Source: Pholis gunnellus
Lineage: Eukaryota > Chordata > Actinopteri > Perciformes > Pholidae
Assembly (NCBI GenBank): GCA_910591455.2
Contig: OU342817.1
Coordinates: 454,526-518,525 of the forward strand
Direction: 5' to 3'
Length of the DNA stretch: 64,000 bases
Of the stretch, positions 33,180 to 46,489 are shown one piece after another. Made by a program: the position numbers and the translations under genes. Positions within the stretch are counted from its first letter, which is position 1. Every line of letters starts with the position of its first letter. Under the pieces are notes generated by a model. That model saw only the letters and a program-made list of their open reading frames with translations. It did not search any database and had not been told where the DNA came from.

Positions 33180-34958
33180 CACTCTGTTTAACTTCAACAG
33201 TATGTGATGACACAGTCTGGATTCTTTGTAGTGGTGATAAAAACAAGAGAAAATGAAGCACTGAAGACAAAACAGACTGAGAACTAAAAGAGCAAATAAT
33301 AAACATTGTTGATCAATTCTCTGTCACACTCACTTATGTTCTCAACAGTCTAAATCTGAAACTATTTTAATAGCAAAAGTATATTTGCGTAAAATATTTG
33401 ACAACAGAAAAATGTTCTGATCATATGTAATAGTGTGTCAATATATTTACTGTTATTTCCAAATCCACTATTGACAGATGACACAATTTCAATAAAGTAT
33501 CTCATAAACTGGTTGTCATCACAGACTCAGGCTTTGACTGATGTTGTTCTTTTCTTTATAAAAGCAGTTTCTCTTTTGTTCTGTTAGGGTGTGAAATCTT
33601 GTGGTGTTCACAGGGTTCAATCATAGGTCCTCTCATTTTATATTTACATGTTGTCTTTGGATCAAATTATGTTCAAACACAACATCAGTTTCCATTGTGT
33701 TGCTGATTTGATGAAAGAGTGTTGGGAATTCACCACGTGGTTGGAACAAAGGGAGTTGGGCCTACAGGGTAGTCAACAGCCTGATTTGGGTTAAGATCAA
33801 ACCAAACCCCACGAGACGTTAAATCTCACCTGGGTGTGATTCTTTGTCCAAACTCAACACTGTGGGCTCATTGGACGATGGCCACAGGCACCACAGGAGG
33901 CTCCCTGTGATGCAGCCCTGCTGTCCCTGAGACTATAAAACTCTGCGTTACCTCCAGCTCTGTGCCATCCCGTCTGACTCGATTTGGATGAAAGGAGGCA
34001 CAAACAACATTGTTGCTTTTAAGAAAACCTAGGAATAGTTCTACATTCACTGGATGAACAATAGACCTCCTGAAGAAGAGAAGTGGACAACTTGCCTGCA
34101 GAAGGAAGAAAATGTATTCTTCAGAGGAAGAGAAGGACAGATTCTTATTCCAATCAAGTCAACATTTGCTGGTCGAAAGGACGAGAATTCCCTTAACTTC
34201 TGAGGAATCCCCGCTGCCATATGGAGGACTTATCACCGCGCAGCTTGAACCTCCGGATCCCGAGTTTCACCAAAAAACTCAAAGAACCACATCGACCTCT
34301 ACGAAGTCCTCAGACAGTAAGAGGCTTGTGTCTGGGCAGAGAATAGGTCATAGTGTGTTTATTACCTGTTGTTTCGTTATGTTGAAGTTTACTGTATTGT
34401 TAACGTGTTGTTGTGTACGTTTACGGACCGCCGACTTCCGTTTGTGCCGTGTAGCAATTACTGTTGTATTCCAAGCTACTGTAGTAGTGTTGTGTGTAAA
34501 TCAGTCACTGCGAGTGAGGTTAGGAACTGTAACTATCAGCTAAAACACCAGAACCATGGAATTGAATATGAGTTTGCCAGTCAGGTCTCTGTGTGATAGA
34601 GAAACAGTTCCTGTATTTTACTGTGGCGGTGGGGATCTGCCTTTGACTGACCCGCACACACACACTCACACACAAATATAGGTTTTGCTGTTCACTATGA
34701 ATGTGGATCAGTACCTTGACTATCGACATTGTGAGTGAATACTAATTATGAGACTTAATTTATAATTTTCCTTTGGTCCCTGATCTCAGGGTGGTGCCCC
34801 GTTGTTATTAACATTTGATACAATTCTTATGGATATTAATAATTTTATTAAGGTCAATAATTTAGTTTTATACTTGCTGATAACCAAACATGCTCCTGCC
34901 AAATCCCAACGAGTCCAATAAAATCCAGTAATTATTGAAGCTGGTTTGTTACATGTGA
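33180..34958 (+). repeat. Cassette spacer copy 3
   Basis: Same layout as copy 1. The module ORF starts at 34112 but leaves the common frame near 34380, where gttttgttttgtttaa is replaced by gttatgttgaagttt, and stops after 143 codons. The remaining common frame is open at 34369-34596. Confidence 0.7.
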
Positions 34959-35073
34959 AGTGCTGTGTGAGATTCAGGGAGGAGCTAAGATGTTCCTGAA
35001 CTATAGAAGAGAGAGGAACTTCTATATTCAACAGAGTTCAACACACAAACCATCAACATTACCTTCATTCAAC

Positions 35074-35484
35074 ATGCTGTCATCACTGATGTTTCTACTT
35101 GTTCTAAAAGGTTTGTTAGATTCTGCATTAAGGAAATGTTTCATTCCATTATTTCCTGAATGTTTTAACAGAGTTATCTCTTCCTTTAGGTGTCAGCTGT
35201 GAAGAACTCACTCCAGTCAAGAAAGAAGAGTACAGTTTAGAAAACACAACTGTTACTCTGTCCTACAATTACTCCAAACAACCAACTGGGGGTGATGAGT
35301 TTTACTGGTATCGACAGTACACAGGAAAACCACCAGAGTTCATCATCTCCCATTTAGGATCAGGAAGCATCTTGAATAGTCCCATCCCTGGACTGAAGGT
35401 CAAAGTGGATCAAAACCTAATCCATATGAACATCTCCTCTGCTGCAGTGACAGACTCTGCTGTGTACTACTGTGCTCTGAGGCC
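35074..35484 (+). CDS. TCR V gene V9 (family B, no C23)
   Basis: Leader 35074-35110 (MLSSLMFLLVLK), intron 79 bp, V exon 35190-35484, RSS 35485-35522. LSYNYSKQPTGGDEFYWYRQ lacks C23 and has a distinct CDR1 and FYW core. CDR2 region SHLGSGSILNS as in V10. CDR3 start A-L-R. Confidence 0.88.
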
Positions 35485-35944
35485 CACAGTGACAGGAAAC
35501 ACCAAAACTCTGTACAAAAACCTTTGGAGCAAAGACAACACAATACTGTACAACATCCACTAGAGGGAGTCTCACTCTGTTTAACTTCAACAGTATGTGA
35601 TGTCACAGTCTGGATTCTTTGTAGTGGTGATAAAAACAAGAGAAAATTAAGCACTGAAGACAAAACAGACTGAAGGAACTGATGATAATAAGGTGATGTG
35701 GTATATTATTGATATGAACTATAGTTCATCACAATGAAGTAACAATGAAAATCCTCTGACATCTAATGGAGCTGAAATTGAACTGTTTTCGTCAGGAACT
35801 CACAATTATAAACCATTTCAACAATGCAAATAATACATGTGTTTGAGCATATTATTTAATATCTGAAACACATGGTGATCATATGTAACTATGTGTCAAT
35901 ACATTTACTGCTATATGTAAATCCACTCAAGAAACATCACACAA

Positions 35945-36215
35945 CTTTATTAAAGGATGTGATTTCTTATGGTGTTCCACAGGGTTCAATCATAGGTCCT
36001 CTCACTTTATATTTGCATGTTGTCTTTAGATCAAATTATGTTCAAACACAACATCAGTCTACATTATGTTGCTGATAATATGTTTTCATGGAGTCAATTA
36101 AATTGCAGTAATCTTGGCAGCTGGTTTATTACATGGAAAGCGCTGGTTTTCCAGACTTTCTACAGTTCAGTGAGTCTAGAACTGAGATTCTTTTACACGC
36201 CCTTATAGTTCTGTA
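35945..36215 (+). mobile_element. LINE RT fragment with readable catalytic-domain motifs
   Basis: YGVPQGSIIGPL is in frame at 35968. After a frameshift, MLSLDQIMFKHNISLHYVAD (36017 onward) covers the region leading to the RT Y-A-D-D box, here V-A-D-N. It is the best-preserved copy of the LINE segment that recurs, more damaged, in the other cassette spacers. Confidence 0.75.
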
Positions 36216-38630
36216 AACCTGGTGAAATTAAACCTTGCTAAGCTGTCTGTTGATGGTAAGTTTATCATTCACGGTCTGGAGATGATATTTCAATAAGGAA
36301 AGACTTCATTAGAATTTAACAAATATGTATTATACATGCATACAATTTTAATATTGCAAAGTCTTTGGTGATTGGACTCCCTCCTGAAATACGATAACCG
36401 AGGGTAGGGATGCTGAGGTTAGATAAAGCCTAATCCCCCCAAAAGAGATTTATTTTATACGACTAAATAAAATGAATACCTTACCTACTGCCGCAGAGAA
36501 TTCCTAAGCAAAATAGAGGATTAGTCATGAGAGAAGGTTTAAGAGAAAACTTGTTCGGGTGAGCTTGCATGAGTTGATGTTAATCTTGAACCCTAACCCT
36601 ATTTTTTAGGCCTCTGCTCGAAAATTCCTCGAAAATTACATACCCATACTAAAAAGAGTATATCTCTGCAACTACAAGGTCTATTTGAATAATTTTGTTG
36701 TTATCATAAAGGGAACACTTGTGAGATTTGTTCAAATGTGTAAATATCAGTGTATATGTTACTGGTTCAAAGTAAATGAAGATGGCACACAGCACAAATT
36801 GAAAAGTTTCAGGTTTGTCTGGAAAAAAAAGCACTTTCAGGATGATTATCTCTTTTGAATGATGCGGCTGGAAGTTTAAACGTCTCCTAAATCATAGCAC
36901 AATATGTGAACAGTCTCTCTGCAAAGTCTGACTTTGATAAAGTGAAGCAGAACAAAATTAGAGAGGTTTTAGTACAGAGAGGTCAGGCGAGGTCTCCAAA
37001 ATGGTCATTTTGGCACAATGTGTGCCAATTGAATTTTCTCAGGTACCAAACTATATATTTCACTTGTGGATCACTAATGGTGTCCAATACATCCAAATAC
37101 AGCAGTTTGGCTTCATTTGGAAGGCCAGAATACTTTAAGTCCTCTCTGTGCTTCTCTGCCTCAGGAGTTTTTCTTCTGAATCCAGACACTGCCCCAATTC
37201 GCGGAACTGTATTTCAGCCAATCAGTGGTTGATTTCAGAGATTCAAACCTCTTTCGACGCGTCAGAGGCTAGAGAATTGAGCTACACCCACGTGGAAAAG
37301 ACTGACAGCACTGTTAGCAAGTCAGAATCAACAAGGCGCTGTCTGACCTGAAGCTTATAATCTGATTCGCTGAAAGTCAAATCCCCCTCCCTGCTCAGAA
37401 CGGCCCCCCCTAAACGGTCAGAATGATTTTAGTGTAACACAGGAAATGGGTCAAACGGATGTCAGTCTAGAATGACCGGAAAAAGGAATATATCGATGAA
37501 TATCAGCAATAGTAAGATCAATTTTACAATTATCGTTTGATGACGCGATGTATGTTGTTGGTGTTCTTTGGCTCATATCTCGCTGATGCTTTGTTGTAGC
37601 TGGCTTTGATAAGTGTGCAATCTGTGACCTGTCTGCTTTCTTTTGATATATCATGTGTGCGTATTGCATAAAATACCTCAGCGATAGAGCCAGAAATGTG
37701 GCCAGTGGGTTGCCTAGGTGGCGCTATATGGATTTTGATATTTGATAATTAATTTAGTTGGTGGTTGAGTTGTGTTTGGAACATGTACAAACGGCTTAAA
37801 TATTCTTGTAGCCCAGGTTCTGAAGTTTTATTTGGTATGAGACATCATTATATTCCTTTCGTGACGAGTGTATTTCTTCGATGGTATATGGTAAACTGTA
37901 AACTGTTGGTATCGAGTTAAGAGGTCAAGTTAACCAAAGCAAAGGATAGAGTAGAGTTTTGATGGACTGCAGAACAGGATAGTGTGGGTCTAGATAGACC
38001 ACAATAAAGTATAGGGGGATTTGAACAGATCCAGGAAATGATAGACGGGGTCTCGACAGACCACAGACAAGGATAGGTTGGGGTCAAGTTAGACCGCAGA
38101 AGAAAATAGTCGGGGTCAAGTGGTTCCATCTCATATTTAAAAAACAAAAACATGAACTGCACTGGTACATAGGTTAAGTGTGTCTTTAGAAGGTAAATTA
38201 ATTAACTTTGACAGACTGTTAATTGGAAAATCAAATGGTGCAATATTTATTTAACTTCATACAGTCACAATTACCAACTATTACGGTATAAAATGATGCT
38301 ATTCATCAGCTCTGAGATGATGTCTGTTATAGATGATTACAAGTTCATTGTGTTCCCTTTTGTTGAGCTGTCAGTTGTGGTAGAAACTAAACTGACTATA
38401 ATCTTCAGCGGTCTCTATTCTAGGAATACAAATTAGTCTTTCTGGTGTTTGCAAATCCTGAAAAGATAATACATTTTTGATAGCTACCTTTTTGTAACTC
38501 CTGTTATGAAGTAAACATCAGAAAAAGAAAGAGTTTCTACCTCCAGAAAGTACAAAATGCTGCTACGAGTCTGTTAACCAGGAGGAAGAGTAACTGAGTT
38601 AGTGAAGATACAGATCTAAGAGGAGACGGA
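36216..38630. other. Unrecognised region between V9 and V10
   Basis: No V segment or RSS found. A + strand ORF at 36906-37232 and its antisense at 36983-37189 have no recognised motifs. 37960-38125 is a degenerate tandem repeat of about 45-50 bp around gggtc(t/a)ag..agacc. 38440-38630 repeats 28330-28520. It is the longest stretch of the V cluster without a V gene and probably contains old transposon debris. Confidence 0.5.
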
Positions 38631-38735
38631 GAGATTCAGGGAGGAGCTAAGATGTTCCTGAACTATAGAAGAGAGAGGAACTTCTATATTCAACAGAGTT
38701 CAACACACAAACCATCAACATTACCTTCATTCAAC

Positions 38736-39191
38736 ATGCTGTCACTGCATCATTGTCTGTTTTCTCTAATGTTTCTATCCACACTAACAGGTAAGTTCAA
38801 TTATGCAGCAAGAAAAAGCTTAATTCCAATAACATCTGAAAGTAAATGATTAATTTAGTCTTTTACGCCATGAAATAACAGAGTTATCTCTTCCTTTAGG
38901 TGTCAGCTGTGAAGAACTCACTCCAGTCAATAAAGAAGAGTACAGTTTAGAAAACACAACTGTTACTCTGTCCTACAACTACTCCAAACTGTCATCTAGT
39001 GATTATTTCTTCTGGTATCGACAATATCCAGGAAAACCACCAGAGTTCATCATCTCCCATTTAGGATCAGGAAGCATCTTGAATAGTCCCATCCCTGGAC
39101 TGAAGATCAAAGTGGATCAAAACCTAATCCATATGAACATCTCCTCTGCTGCAGTGACAGACTCTGCTGTGTACTACTGTGCTCTGAGGCC
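38736..39191 (+). CDS. TCR V gene V10 (family B, no C23, long-leader subgroup)
   Basis: Leader 38736-38790, intron 109 bp, V exon 38900-39191, RSS 39192-39229. LSYNYSKLSSSDYFFWYRQ, with no C23. CDR2 as in V9. CDR3 start A-L-R. The leader is like V6 but the V exon is closest to V2, so leader and V exon have different nearest relatives. Confidence 0.88.
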
Positions 39192-39289
39192 CACAGTGAC
39201 AGGAAACACCAAAACTCTGTACAAAAACCTTTGGAGCAAAGACAACACAATACTGTACAACATCCAGTAGAGGGAGTCTCACTCTGTGT

Positions 39290-40130
39290 AACTTTGAGAC
39301 GGTAACACAACTAATGTTCAACCAACATCAGAGTCGTCCACTCAAGGTGTTTAATCCTTAAAGGTGAAACGCTTTGATCCAGAGACATAATACTCGACAT
39401 AATGAACCCTAATTACTTTGATGGACACACAATGTGCTGTTGTGTAAGTTGACTGTTTCTCATTCATTATTCATATGCAATAAATTATGCTCATACGTAA
39501 TCACTTAACCTACGGTATAATAAAATGATTCAGTGTGGACAGAATTCATGATGGAGCAGTATATAGATCATCAGTTTTTAAGAAACAAAGGTGTTCTGGA
39601 TGAATCATTTCAGTGACTTCAATGCTCCATCTACTCTCTTCATCTTATCCAGGGCCGGGTTGAGGGGGCAGCCGGTCTAGCAGATTATTCCAGACATCCC
39701 TCTCAAAAAGCAACATTTTCAGATCAACCTGAGGAACCCAGAGGTGTTCTCAGGCTGCACGAGATGTATAATCTCTCCAGTGAGGTCTAGTCTACCCCGA
39801 TGTCTCCTAGCAGAAACTATCCAAAGGGACACATCCAGGAGGATCCTGATCAGATGATGAACCACCTCAGCTGGCCCTGTTCAACGTGAAGGAGCAGCAT
39901 TGAAGGTTCAAAATCAGCTAAAGCTAATTCTCTGGCCACACCCACTGACATTTAACTCAACCAATGAGAACAGTTCTGTCTCCAGAGCAGAAATGTTTGA
40001 GGAACTAAAATGACAATCAGCTTGATGTTGAGCAGAAGGGCTGTGCAGCAGAGAGACTGTTTACTTGTTTCATTCTACTGCAGTGGAAGAACTTTGCTCA
40101 TCTGCTGACTGTTTGGCTTTAACAACTCCA
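39290..40130. repeat. Spacer of the V10-V11 type
   Basis: After the RSS tail the sequence changes to gagacggtaacacaactaat and runs through an old repeat-like part (39640-39900). The same spacer follows V14 (45136-45985) and starts after V27 (63786 to window end), predicting a family E gene just beyond the window. Confidence 0.7.
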
Positions 40131-40135
40131 AAGAC

Positions 40136-40635
40136 ATGTTGCTTTACTTCTTCTTACCTTTCTTTCACGTTATAGGTGAGTGTTAGAACAGAGATCACAG
40201 TAACTGTTGCATTAACCAGATATAAGTTGATCTGTGGAAGGTAACTATTGAGATTAGGAAAGGAAAGTCAAGAACCTGTGTTGAGTCTCTCCATGTTAGA
40301 ATCTCTTGCAGACTAACTGACATGAATAACACTCATTTTGCAGCCCTGGGTTCCATGAACAGCATAACACCAGAAAGAACTGAAGAACATGTTGCAGAGG
40401 GCAGAAGCATCAACATGACCTGTAAATATGAGGGTGCTATCAACAATATCCAGTGGTACCAACAATACCAGAGATCCAGACCAGAGTTCCTGCTCTACAT
40501 CACAGAGAGCGGATTGATTCATCCAACGACTTCTAATTTCTCAATTCACATCAACAAAGAAGAGAAACGTGTTGATCTGGAGATCTCCTCTGCTGCAGTG
40601 ACAGACTCTGCTGTGTACTACTGTGCTCTGCAGCC
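40136..40635 (+). CDS. TCR V gene V11 (family E)
   Basis: Leader 40136-40175 (MLLYFLLPFFHVI), V exon 40344-40635, RSS 40636-40673. Domain A-L-G-S-M-N-S, SINMTCKYE (C23), IQWYQQ (W41), DSAVYYC (C104), CDR3 start A-L-Q. From LEISSAAVTDSAVYYC onward it is the common 3' tract shared with families B, F and G. Confidence 0.9.
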
Positions 40636-40719
40636 CACAGTGACAGGAAACACCAAAACTCTGTACAAAAACCTTTGGAGCAAAGACAACACAATACTGT
40701 ACAACATCCACTAGAGGGA

Positions 40720-42505
40720 GTCTCACTCTGTGTAACTTCAACATGTGATGACACAGTCTGGATTCTTTGTAGCGGTGATAAAAACAAGAGAAAATGAAGC
40801 ACTGAAGACAAAACAGACTGAGATCTAAAAGAGCAAATAATAAACATTGTTGATCAATTCTCTGTCACACTCACTTATGTTCTCAACAGTCTAAATCTGA
40901 AACTATTTTAATAGCAAAAGTTTCTCTATATTTGAGTAAAATATTTAACAGAGAAATGTTCTGATCATATGTAATAGTGTGTCAATATATTTACTGTTAT
41001 TTTTAAATCCACTATTGACAGATGACACAATTTCAATAAAGTATCTCATAAACTGGTTGTCATCACAGACTCAGATTTTGACTGATTTTGTTCTTTTCTT
41101 TATAAAAGCAGTTTCTCTTTTGTTCTGTCAGGGTGTGAAATCTTGTGGTGTTCACAGGGTTCAATCATAGGTCCTCTCATTTTATATTTACATGTTGTCT
41201 TTGGATCAAATTATGTTCAAACACAACATCAGCTTCCATTGTGTTGCTGATTTGATGAAAGAGTGTTGGGAATTCACCACGTGGTTGGAACAAAGGGAGT
41301 TGGGCCTACAGGGTAGTCAACAGCCTGATTTGGGTTAAGATCAAACCAAACCCCACGAGACGTTAAATCTCACCTGGGTGTGATTCTTTGTCCAAACTCA
41401 ACACTGTGGGCTCATTGGACGATGGCCACAGGCACCACAGGGGGCTCCCTGTGATGCAGCCCTGCTGTCCCTGAGACTATAAAACTCTGCGTTACCTCCA
41501 GCTCTGTGCCATCCCGTCTGACTCGATTTGGATGAAAGGAGGCACAAACAACTTTGGTGCTTTTAAGAAAACCTAGGAATAGTTCTACATTCGCTGGACG
41601 AACAATAGACCTCCTGAAGAAGAGAAGTGGACAACTTGCCTGCAGAAGGAAGAAAATGTATTCTTCAGAGGAAGAGAAGGACAGATTCTTATTCCAATCA
41701 AGTCAACATTTGCCGGTCGAAAGGACGAGAATTCCCTTAACTTCTGAAGAATCCCCGCTACCATATGGAGGACTTATCACAGCGCAGCTTGAAGCTCCGG
41801 ATCCGAAGTTAAACCAAAAAACTCGAAGAACCACATCGACCACTACGAAGTCCTCAGACAGTAAGAGGCTTGTGTCTGGGCAGAGAATAGGTCATAGTGT
41901 GTTTATTACCTGTTGTTTCGTTTTGTTTTGTTTAAGTTACTGTATTGTTAACATGTCGTTGTATATGTTTACGGACCGCCGACTTCCGTTTGTGTCATGT
42001 AGAAATTACTGTTGTATTCCAAGCTACTGTAGTAGTGTTGTTTGTAAATCAGTCACTGCGAGTGAGGTTAGGAACTGTAACTATCAGCTAAAACACCAGA
42101 ACCACGGAATTGAATCTGAGTTTGCCAGTCAGGTCTCTGTGTGATAGAGAAACAGTTTCTGTATTTTACTGTGGCGGTGAGCATCTGCCTTTGACTGACC
42201 CGCACACACACTCACACACAAATATAGGTTTTGCTGTTCACTATGAATGTGGATCAGTACCTTGACTATCGACATTGTGAGTGAACACTAATTATGAGAC
42301 TTAATTTATAGATTGTTTTTGTTCCCTGATCTCAGGGTGGTGCCCCGTTGTTATTAATATTTGTTAATAATCTTATGGATATTAATAATTTTATTAACGT
42401 CAATAATTTAGTTTTATACTTGCTGATAACCAAACACGCTCCTGCCAAATCCCAACGAGTCCAATAAAATCCAGTAATTATTGAAGCTGGTTCGTTACAT
42501 GTGAA
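40720..42505 (+). repeat. Cassette spacer copy 4
   Basis: Same layout as copy 1. The reading frame around the module ORF is open from 41554 to 42144 (196 codons), extending upstream of the usual MYSSEEEK start at 41656. The promoter-like ataaaactctgcg lies at about 41480. Confidence 0.7.
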
Positions 42506-42619
42506 GTGCTGTGTGAGATTCAGGGAGGAGCTAAGATGTTCCTGAACTATAGAAGAGAGAGGAACTTCTATATTCAACAGAGTTCAACACACAAACCATC
42601 AACATTACCTTCATTCAAC

Positions 42620-43096
42620 ATGCTGTCACTGCATCATTGTCTGTTTTCTCTAATGTTTCTATCCACACTAACAGGTAAGTTCAATTATGCAGCAAGAAAA
42701 AGCTTAATTCCAATAACATCTGAATGTAAATGATTTATTTCATCTTTCACGCCATGAAATAACAGAGTTATCTCTTCCTTTAGGTGTCAGCTGTGAAGAA
42801 CTCACTCCAGTCAATAAAGAAGAGTACAGTTTAGAAGACACAACTGTTACTCTGTCCTACAATTACTCTAAACAAGCTGATGGCAATGATTATTTCTTCT
42901 GGTATCGACAACATCCAGGAAAACCACCAGAGTTCATCATGTTCATCTCAGGGCTTAACATTAGAAAAAAAACAGAATCTTTGAAATCGGACACAAGGTT
43001 CTTTACTGAACTGTCAGAAGATAAGCATCGTGTGGATCTGCAGATCTCCTCTGCTGCAGTGACAGACTCTGCTGTGTACTACTGTGCTGTGAGGCC
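42620..43096 (+). CDS. TCR V gene V12 (family B, no C23, long CDR2)
   Basis: Leader 42620-42674, V exon 42784-43096 (313 nt, seven codons longer than V10), RSS 43097-43134. LSYNYSKQADGNDYFFWYRQ lacks C23. The longer CDR2 region starts MFISGLNIRKKTESLKSD. CDR3 start A-V-R. First gene of the B-C-F triplet V12-V13-V14. Confidence 0.88.
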
Positions 43097-43356
43097 CACA
43101 GTGACAGGAAACACCAAAACTCTGTACAAAAACACAAGCTGACACACTGACAAGCTGCTGGAAGCCTTTTTTCCACTCTGTTGGACTGAACTTTCTACCT
43201 CCACTAGAGGGTGACATCATCAAGTAGGCGGTGCACTACTTCTGCTCTGTGTTCAACCATTCAGTGAATAATAAGTGCTGCTGTGAAGAGAACAATTCTC
43301 AGACTGGATGTTGAGCATCAGCTAGTTTCTCCTGTTGATTAAACCTTGTTGTAGAG

Positions 43357-43834
43357 ATGGAACATTGGCTGTGGATTATTCTTGCTGCTCTGTTCTCTGG
43401 TAGGACAGAAAGAACATGTTTTTAATATTTTCTAAAGATTGATATAAACTAGAGTTCTGTCTTCATTTTCCACTGTCTTCTCCTCTCAGCCTCATGAACA
43501 ATGTTCATCTAAGCTTCATCTTCTCTACTTTTTACAGGACTAACAGCTGGAGACACAATCTCTCCTGAAGAAGATGAAGTGAGTAAAAGAGAAGGAGAAT
43601 CTGTCTCACTCAGATGTGACTATGAGACAACATCAGACTATGTTTACCTGTATTGGTACAAACATTCTGACCTTCAGGCTCCTCAGTTTATTCTCTGGAA
43701 AGGAGCAAGAAAGCGAACAAACCAATATATTCCTGATGAACGATATGAATCTCAAACAAGTACAAACTCAGCTGAACTGACCATAAGGAGACTGACCCTG
43801 ACAGACACAGCTCTCTACTACTGTGCTCTAGAAA
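43357..43834 (+). CDS. TCR V gene V13 (family C)
   Basis: Leader 43357-43399, V exon 43538-43834, RSS 43835-43873 (23-bp spacer). VYLYWYKH where V7 has VDLYWYKH, and ILWKGARK where V7 has ILRKGARK. CDR3 start A-L-E. Two bases are missing in the intron relative to V7, without effect on the exon. Confidence 0.9.
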
Positions 43835-43874
43835 CACAGTGATCCAAAGTGTACAAGAGGCTGTACAAAAACCT

Positions 43875-44580
43875 GAACACACATATCTGACTACTCTTCA
43901 AAGAGGAGGGAAGTGGTATTCAAACCACAGCTTCATATCAGATGGATTCTGAGGATTCCTGTTTGATCAGAGTCTCTGTGGTTACAGCTGCTAATGAAAC
44001 ACTGTGGGAGGATCCACATGAGCAGCAGATCCACATCCAACAAACCACCTGTATGATGGTTCAGACACAAGACACCATGACCACAAAGAAATGGACACTG
44101 ACTTACTGACTGAATCCTCATTAGAACACAGTGAGCTCCTTCCATTGTTCACTATTCTCTGATATCTGGAGATACTGTCCACACAGACACTGAAACACGA
44201 ACCATCACAACTCTAAAAGTGAACTTCAATGACAAACCACCTGTATGATAGTAAACACAAGACCATTTTACAGACTTGACCATTGAGGTTCAATCACTAA
44301 CATGTTGTCAGGAGGAGTCGTGCTTCAATCACATGGTTCCATCCGTTCAGTTAGAATCTCTAGAAAGTTGTTTCTCTGCAGATTAACTTCTCTGCAGATT
44401 CCTCCTTCAGTGTGACCTTCTTGGATGATGATGATGATGATGATGAGTGCAGCATCACTGTCATTTCTAAAAGTTCCATCATTCTGAATGTGAACAGACC
44501 ACAGTAGGAGGAGGAGCTGAGGTTTCATGTTGGAACTGAAGAGCTGCTGTGTTCTCTCTATTGTTCATTCAGAACAAGTG
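43875..44580. repeat. Family C to family F spacer with (GAT)n
   Basis: Repeated at 54750-55480 and 62470-63230. Contains a GAT microsatellite of 23 bp (44424-44446) here, 48 bp at 55298-55345 and 74 bp at 63020-63093. The equivalent spacer after V7 is interrupted by the LINE at 31260. No gene seen. Confidence 0.85.
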
Positions 44581-44586
44581 AAGATA

Positions 44587-45035
44587 ATGCAGCTCTTTTT
44601 AGTTTGGTTGATGACGTTCATGTTTCAAACTGGTAAGTCAACTTTAACAAGAGATCTTGGACCTGATTCATAAAACATGTCAGAAATCAAGAACCCTTTT
44701 TCTACCATTGAACTCAGTTTAAAGAAACACGAATGGTGAAATGTATCTTTGTTCTTTTCAGGGTCCTCTGAGGATTCAGTGAAACCATTTAAAGATGTAG
44801 TGGTGGCTTTGAAAGGAGACAATGTGACTCTCTCCTGCAACTATACAGGATCTGTACAAAACCTCTACTGGTATCAACAGAAGTCCAGTTCATCTCCACA
44901 GCTTCTCATCATGGAATATTCAGAGAAAATAGCAGGGTTGTCTCTTACACATGACAAAAAATCTAAAGAGTTTCATCTGGAGATCTCCTCTGCTGCAGTG
45001 ACAGACTCTGCTGTGTACTACTGTGCTCTGAGGCC
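44587..45035 (+). CDS. TCR V gene V14 (family F)
   Basis: Leader 44587-44632 (MQLFLVWLMTFMFQT), V exon 44762-45035 (274 nt, the shortest family), RSS 45036-45073. Domain G-S-S-E-D-S, VTLSCNYTG (C23), LYWYQQ (W41), DSAVYYC (C104), CDR3 start A-L-R. Common 3' tract from LEISSAAV. Confidence 0.9.
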
Positions 45036-45135
45036 CACAGTGACAGGAAACACCAAAACTCTGTACAAAAACCTTTGGAGCAAAGACAACACAATACTGT
45101 ACAACATCCAGTAGAGGGAGTCTCACTCTGTGTAA

Positions 45136-45985
45136 CTTTGAGACGGTAACACAACTAATGTTCAACCAACATCAGAGTCGTCCACTCAAGGTGTTCTCTG
45201 CTGTTTAATCCTTAAAGGTGAAACGCTTTGATCCAGAGACATAATACTCGACATAATGAACCCTAATTACTTTGATGGACACACAATGTGCTGTTGTGTA
45301 AGTTGACTGTTTCTCATTCATTATTCATATGCAATAAATTATGCTCATACGTAATCACTTAACCTACGGTATAATAAAATGATTCAGTGTGGACAGAATT
45401 CATGATGGAGCAGTATATAGATCATCAGTTTTTAAGAAACAAAGGTGTTCTGGATGAATCATTTCAGTGACTTCAATGCTCCATCTACTCTCTTCATCTT
45501 ATCCAGGGCCGGGTTGAGGGGGCAGCCGGTCTAGCAGATTATTCCAGACATCCCTCTCAAAAAGCAACATTTTCAGATCAGCCTGAGGAACCCAGAGGTG
45601 TTCTCAGGCTGCACGAGATGTATAATCTCTCCAGTGAGGTCTAGTCTACCCCGATGTCTCCTAGCAGAAACTATCTAAAGGGACACATCCAGGAGGATCC
45701 TGATCAGATGATGAACCACCTCAGCTGGCCCTGTTCAACGTGAAGGAGCAGCATTGAAGGTTCAAAATCAGCTAAAGCTGATTCTCTGGCCACACCCACT
45801 GACATTTAACTCAACCAATGAGAACAGTTCTGTCTCCAGAGCAGAAATGTTTGAGGAACTAAAATGACAATCAGCTTGATGTTGAGCAGAAGGGCTGTGC
45901 AGCAGAGAGACTGTTTACTTGTTTCATTCTACTGCAGTGGAAGAACTTTGCTCATCTGCTGACTGTTTGGCTTTAACAACTCCAA
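45136..45985. repeat. Spacer of the V10-V11 type, second copy
   Basis: Near-identical to 39290-40130, with one extra ctctgct near 45195. It leads into family E gene V15 as the first copy leads into V11. Confidence 0.8.
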
Positions 45986-45989
45986 AGAC

Positions 45990-46489
45990 ATGTTGCTTTA
46001 CTTCTTCTTACCTTTCTTTCACGTTATAGGTGAGTGTTAGAACAGAGATCACAGTAACTGTTGCATTAACCAGATATAAGTTGATCTGTGGAAGGTAACT
46101 ATTGAGATTAGGAAAGGAAAGTCAAGAACCTGTGTTGAGTCTCTCCATGTTAGAATCTCTTGCAGACTAACTGACATGAATAACACTCATTTTGCAGCCC
46201 TGGGTTCCATGAACAGCATAACACCAGAAAGAACTGAAGAACATGTTGCAGAGGGCAGAAGCATCAACCTGACCTGTAAATATGAGGGTGCTATCAACAA
46301 TATCCAGTGGTACCAACAATACCAGAGATCCAGACCAGAGTTCCTGCTCTACATCACAGAGAGAGGATTGATTCATTCAACGACTTCTAATTTCTCAATT
46401 CACATCAACAAAGAAGAGAAACGTGTTGATCTGCAGATCTCCTCTGCTGCAGTGACAGACTCTGCTGTGTACTACTGTGCTCTGCAGCC
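45990..46489 (+). CDS. TCR V gene V15 (family E)
   Basis: Leader 45990-46029, V exon 46198-46489, RSS 46490-46527. Duplicate of V11 with few changes: SINLTC for SINMTC, TERGLIHS for TESGLIHP, VDLQ for VDLE. CDR3 start A-L-Q. Confidence 0.9.

Noticed and set aside
36588..36600. Telomere-like ccctaaccct
   Set aside because: Only about two units; no array.
36906..37232. 108-codon ORF as a gene
   Set aside because: No recognisable domain, equally open antisense, and not repeated elsewhere; noted only as part of the unknown island.
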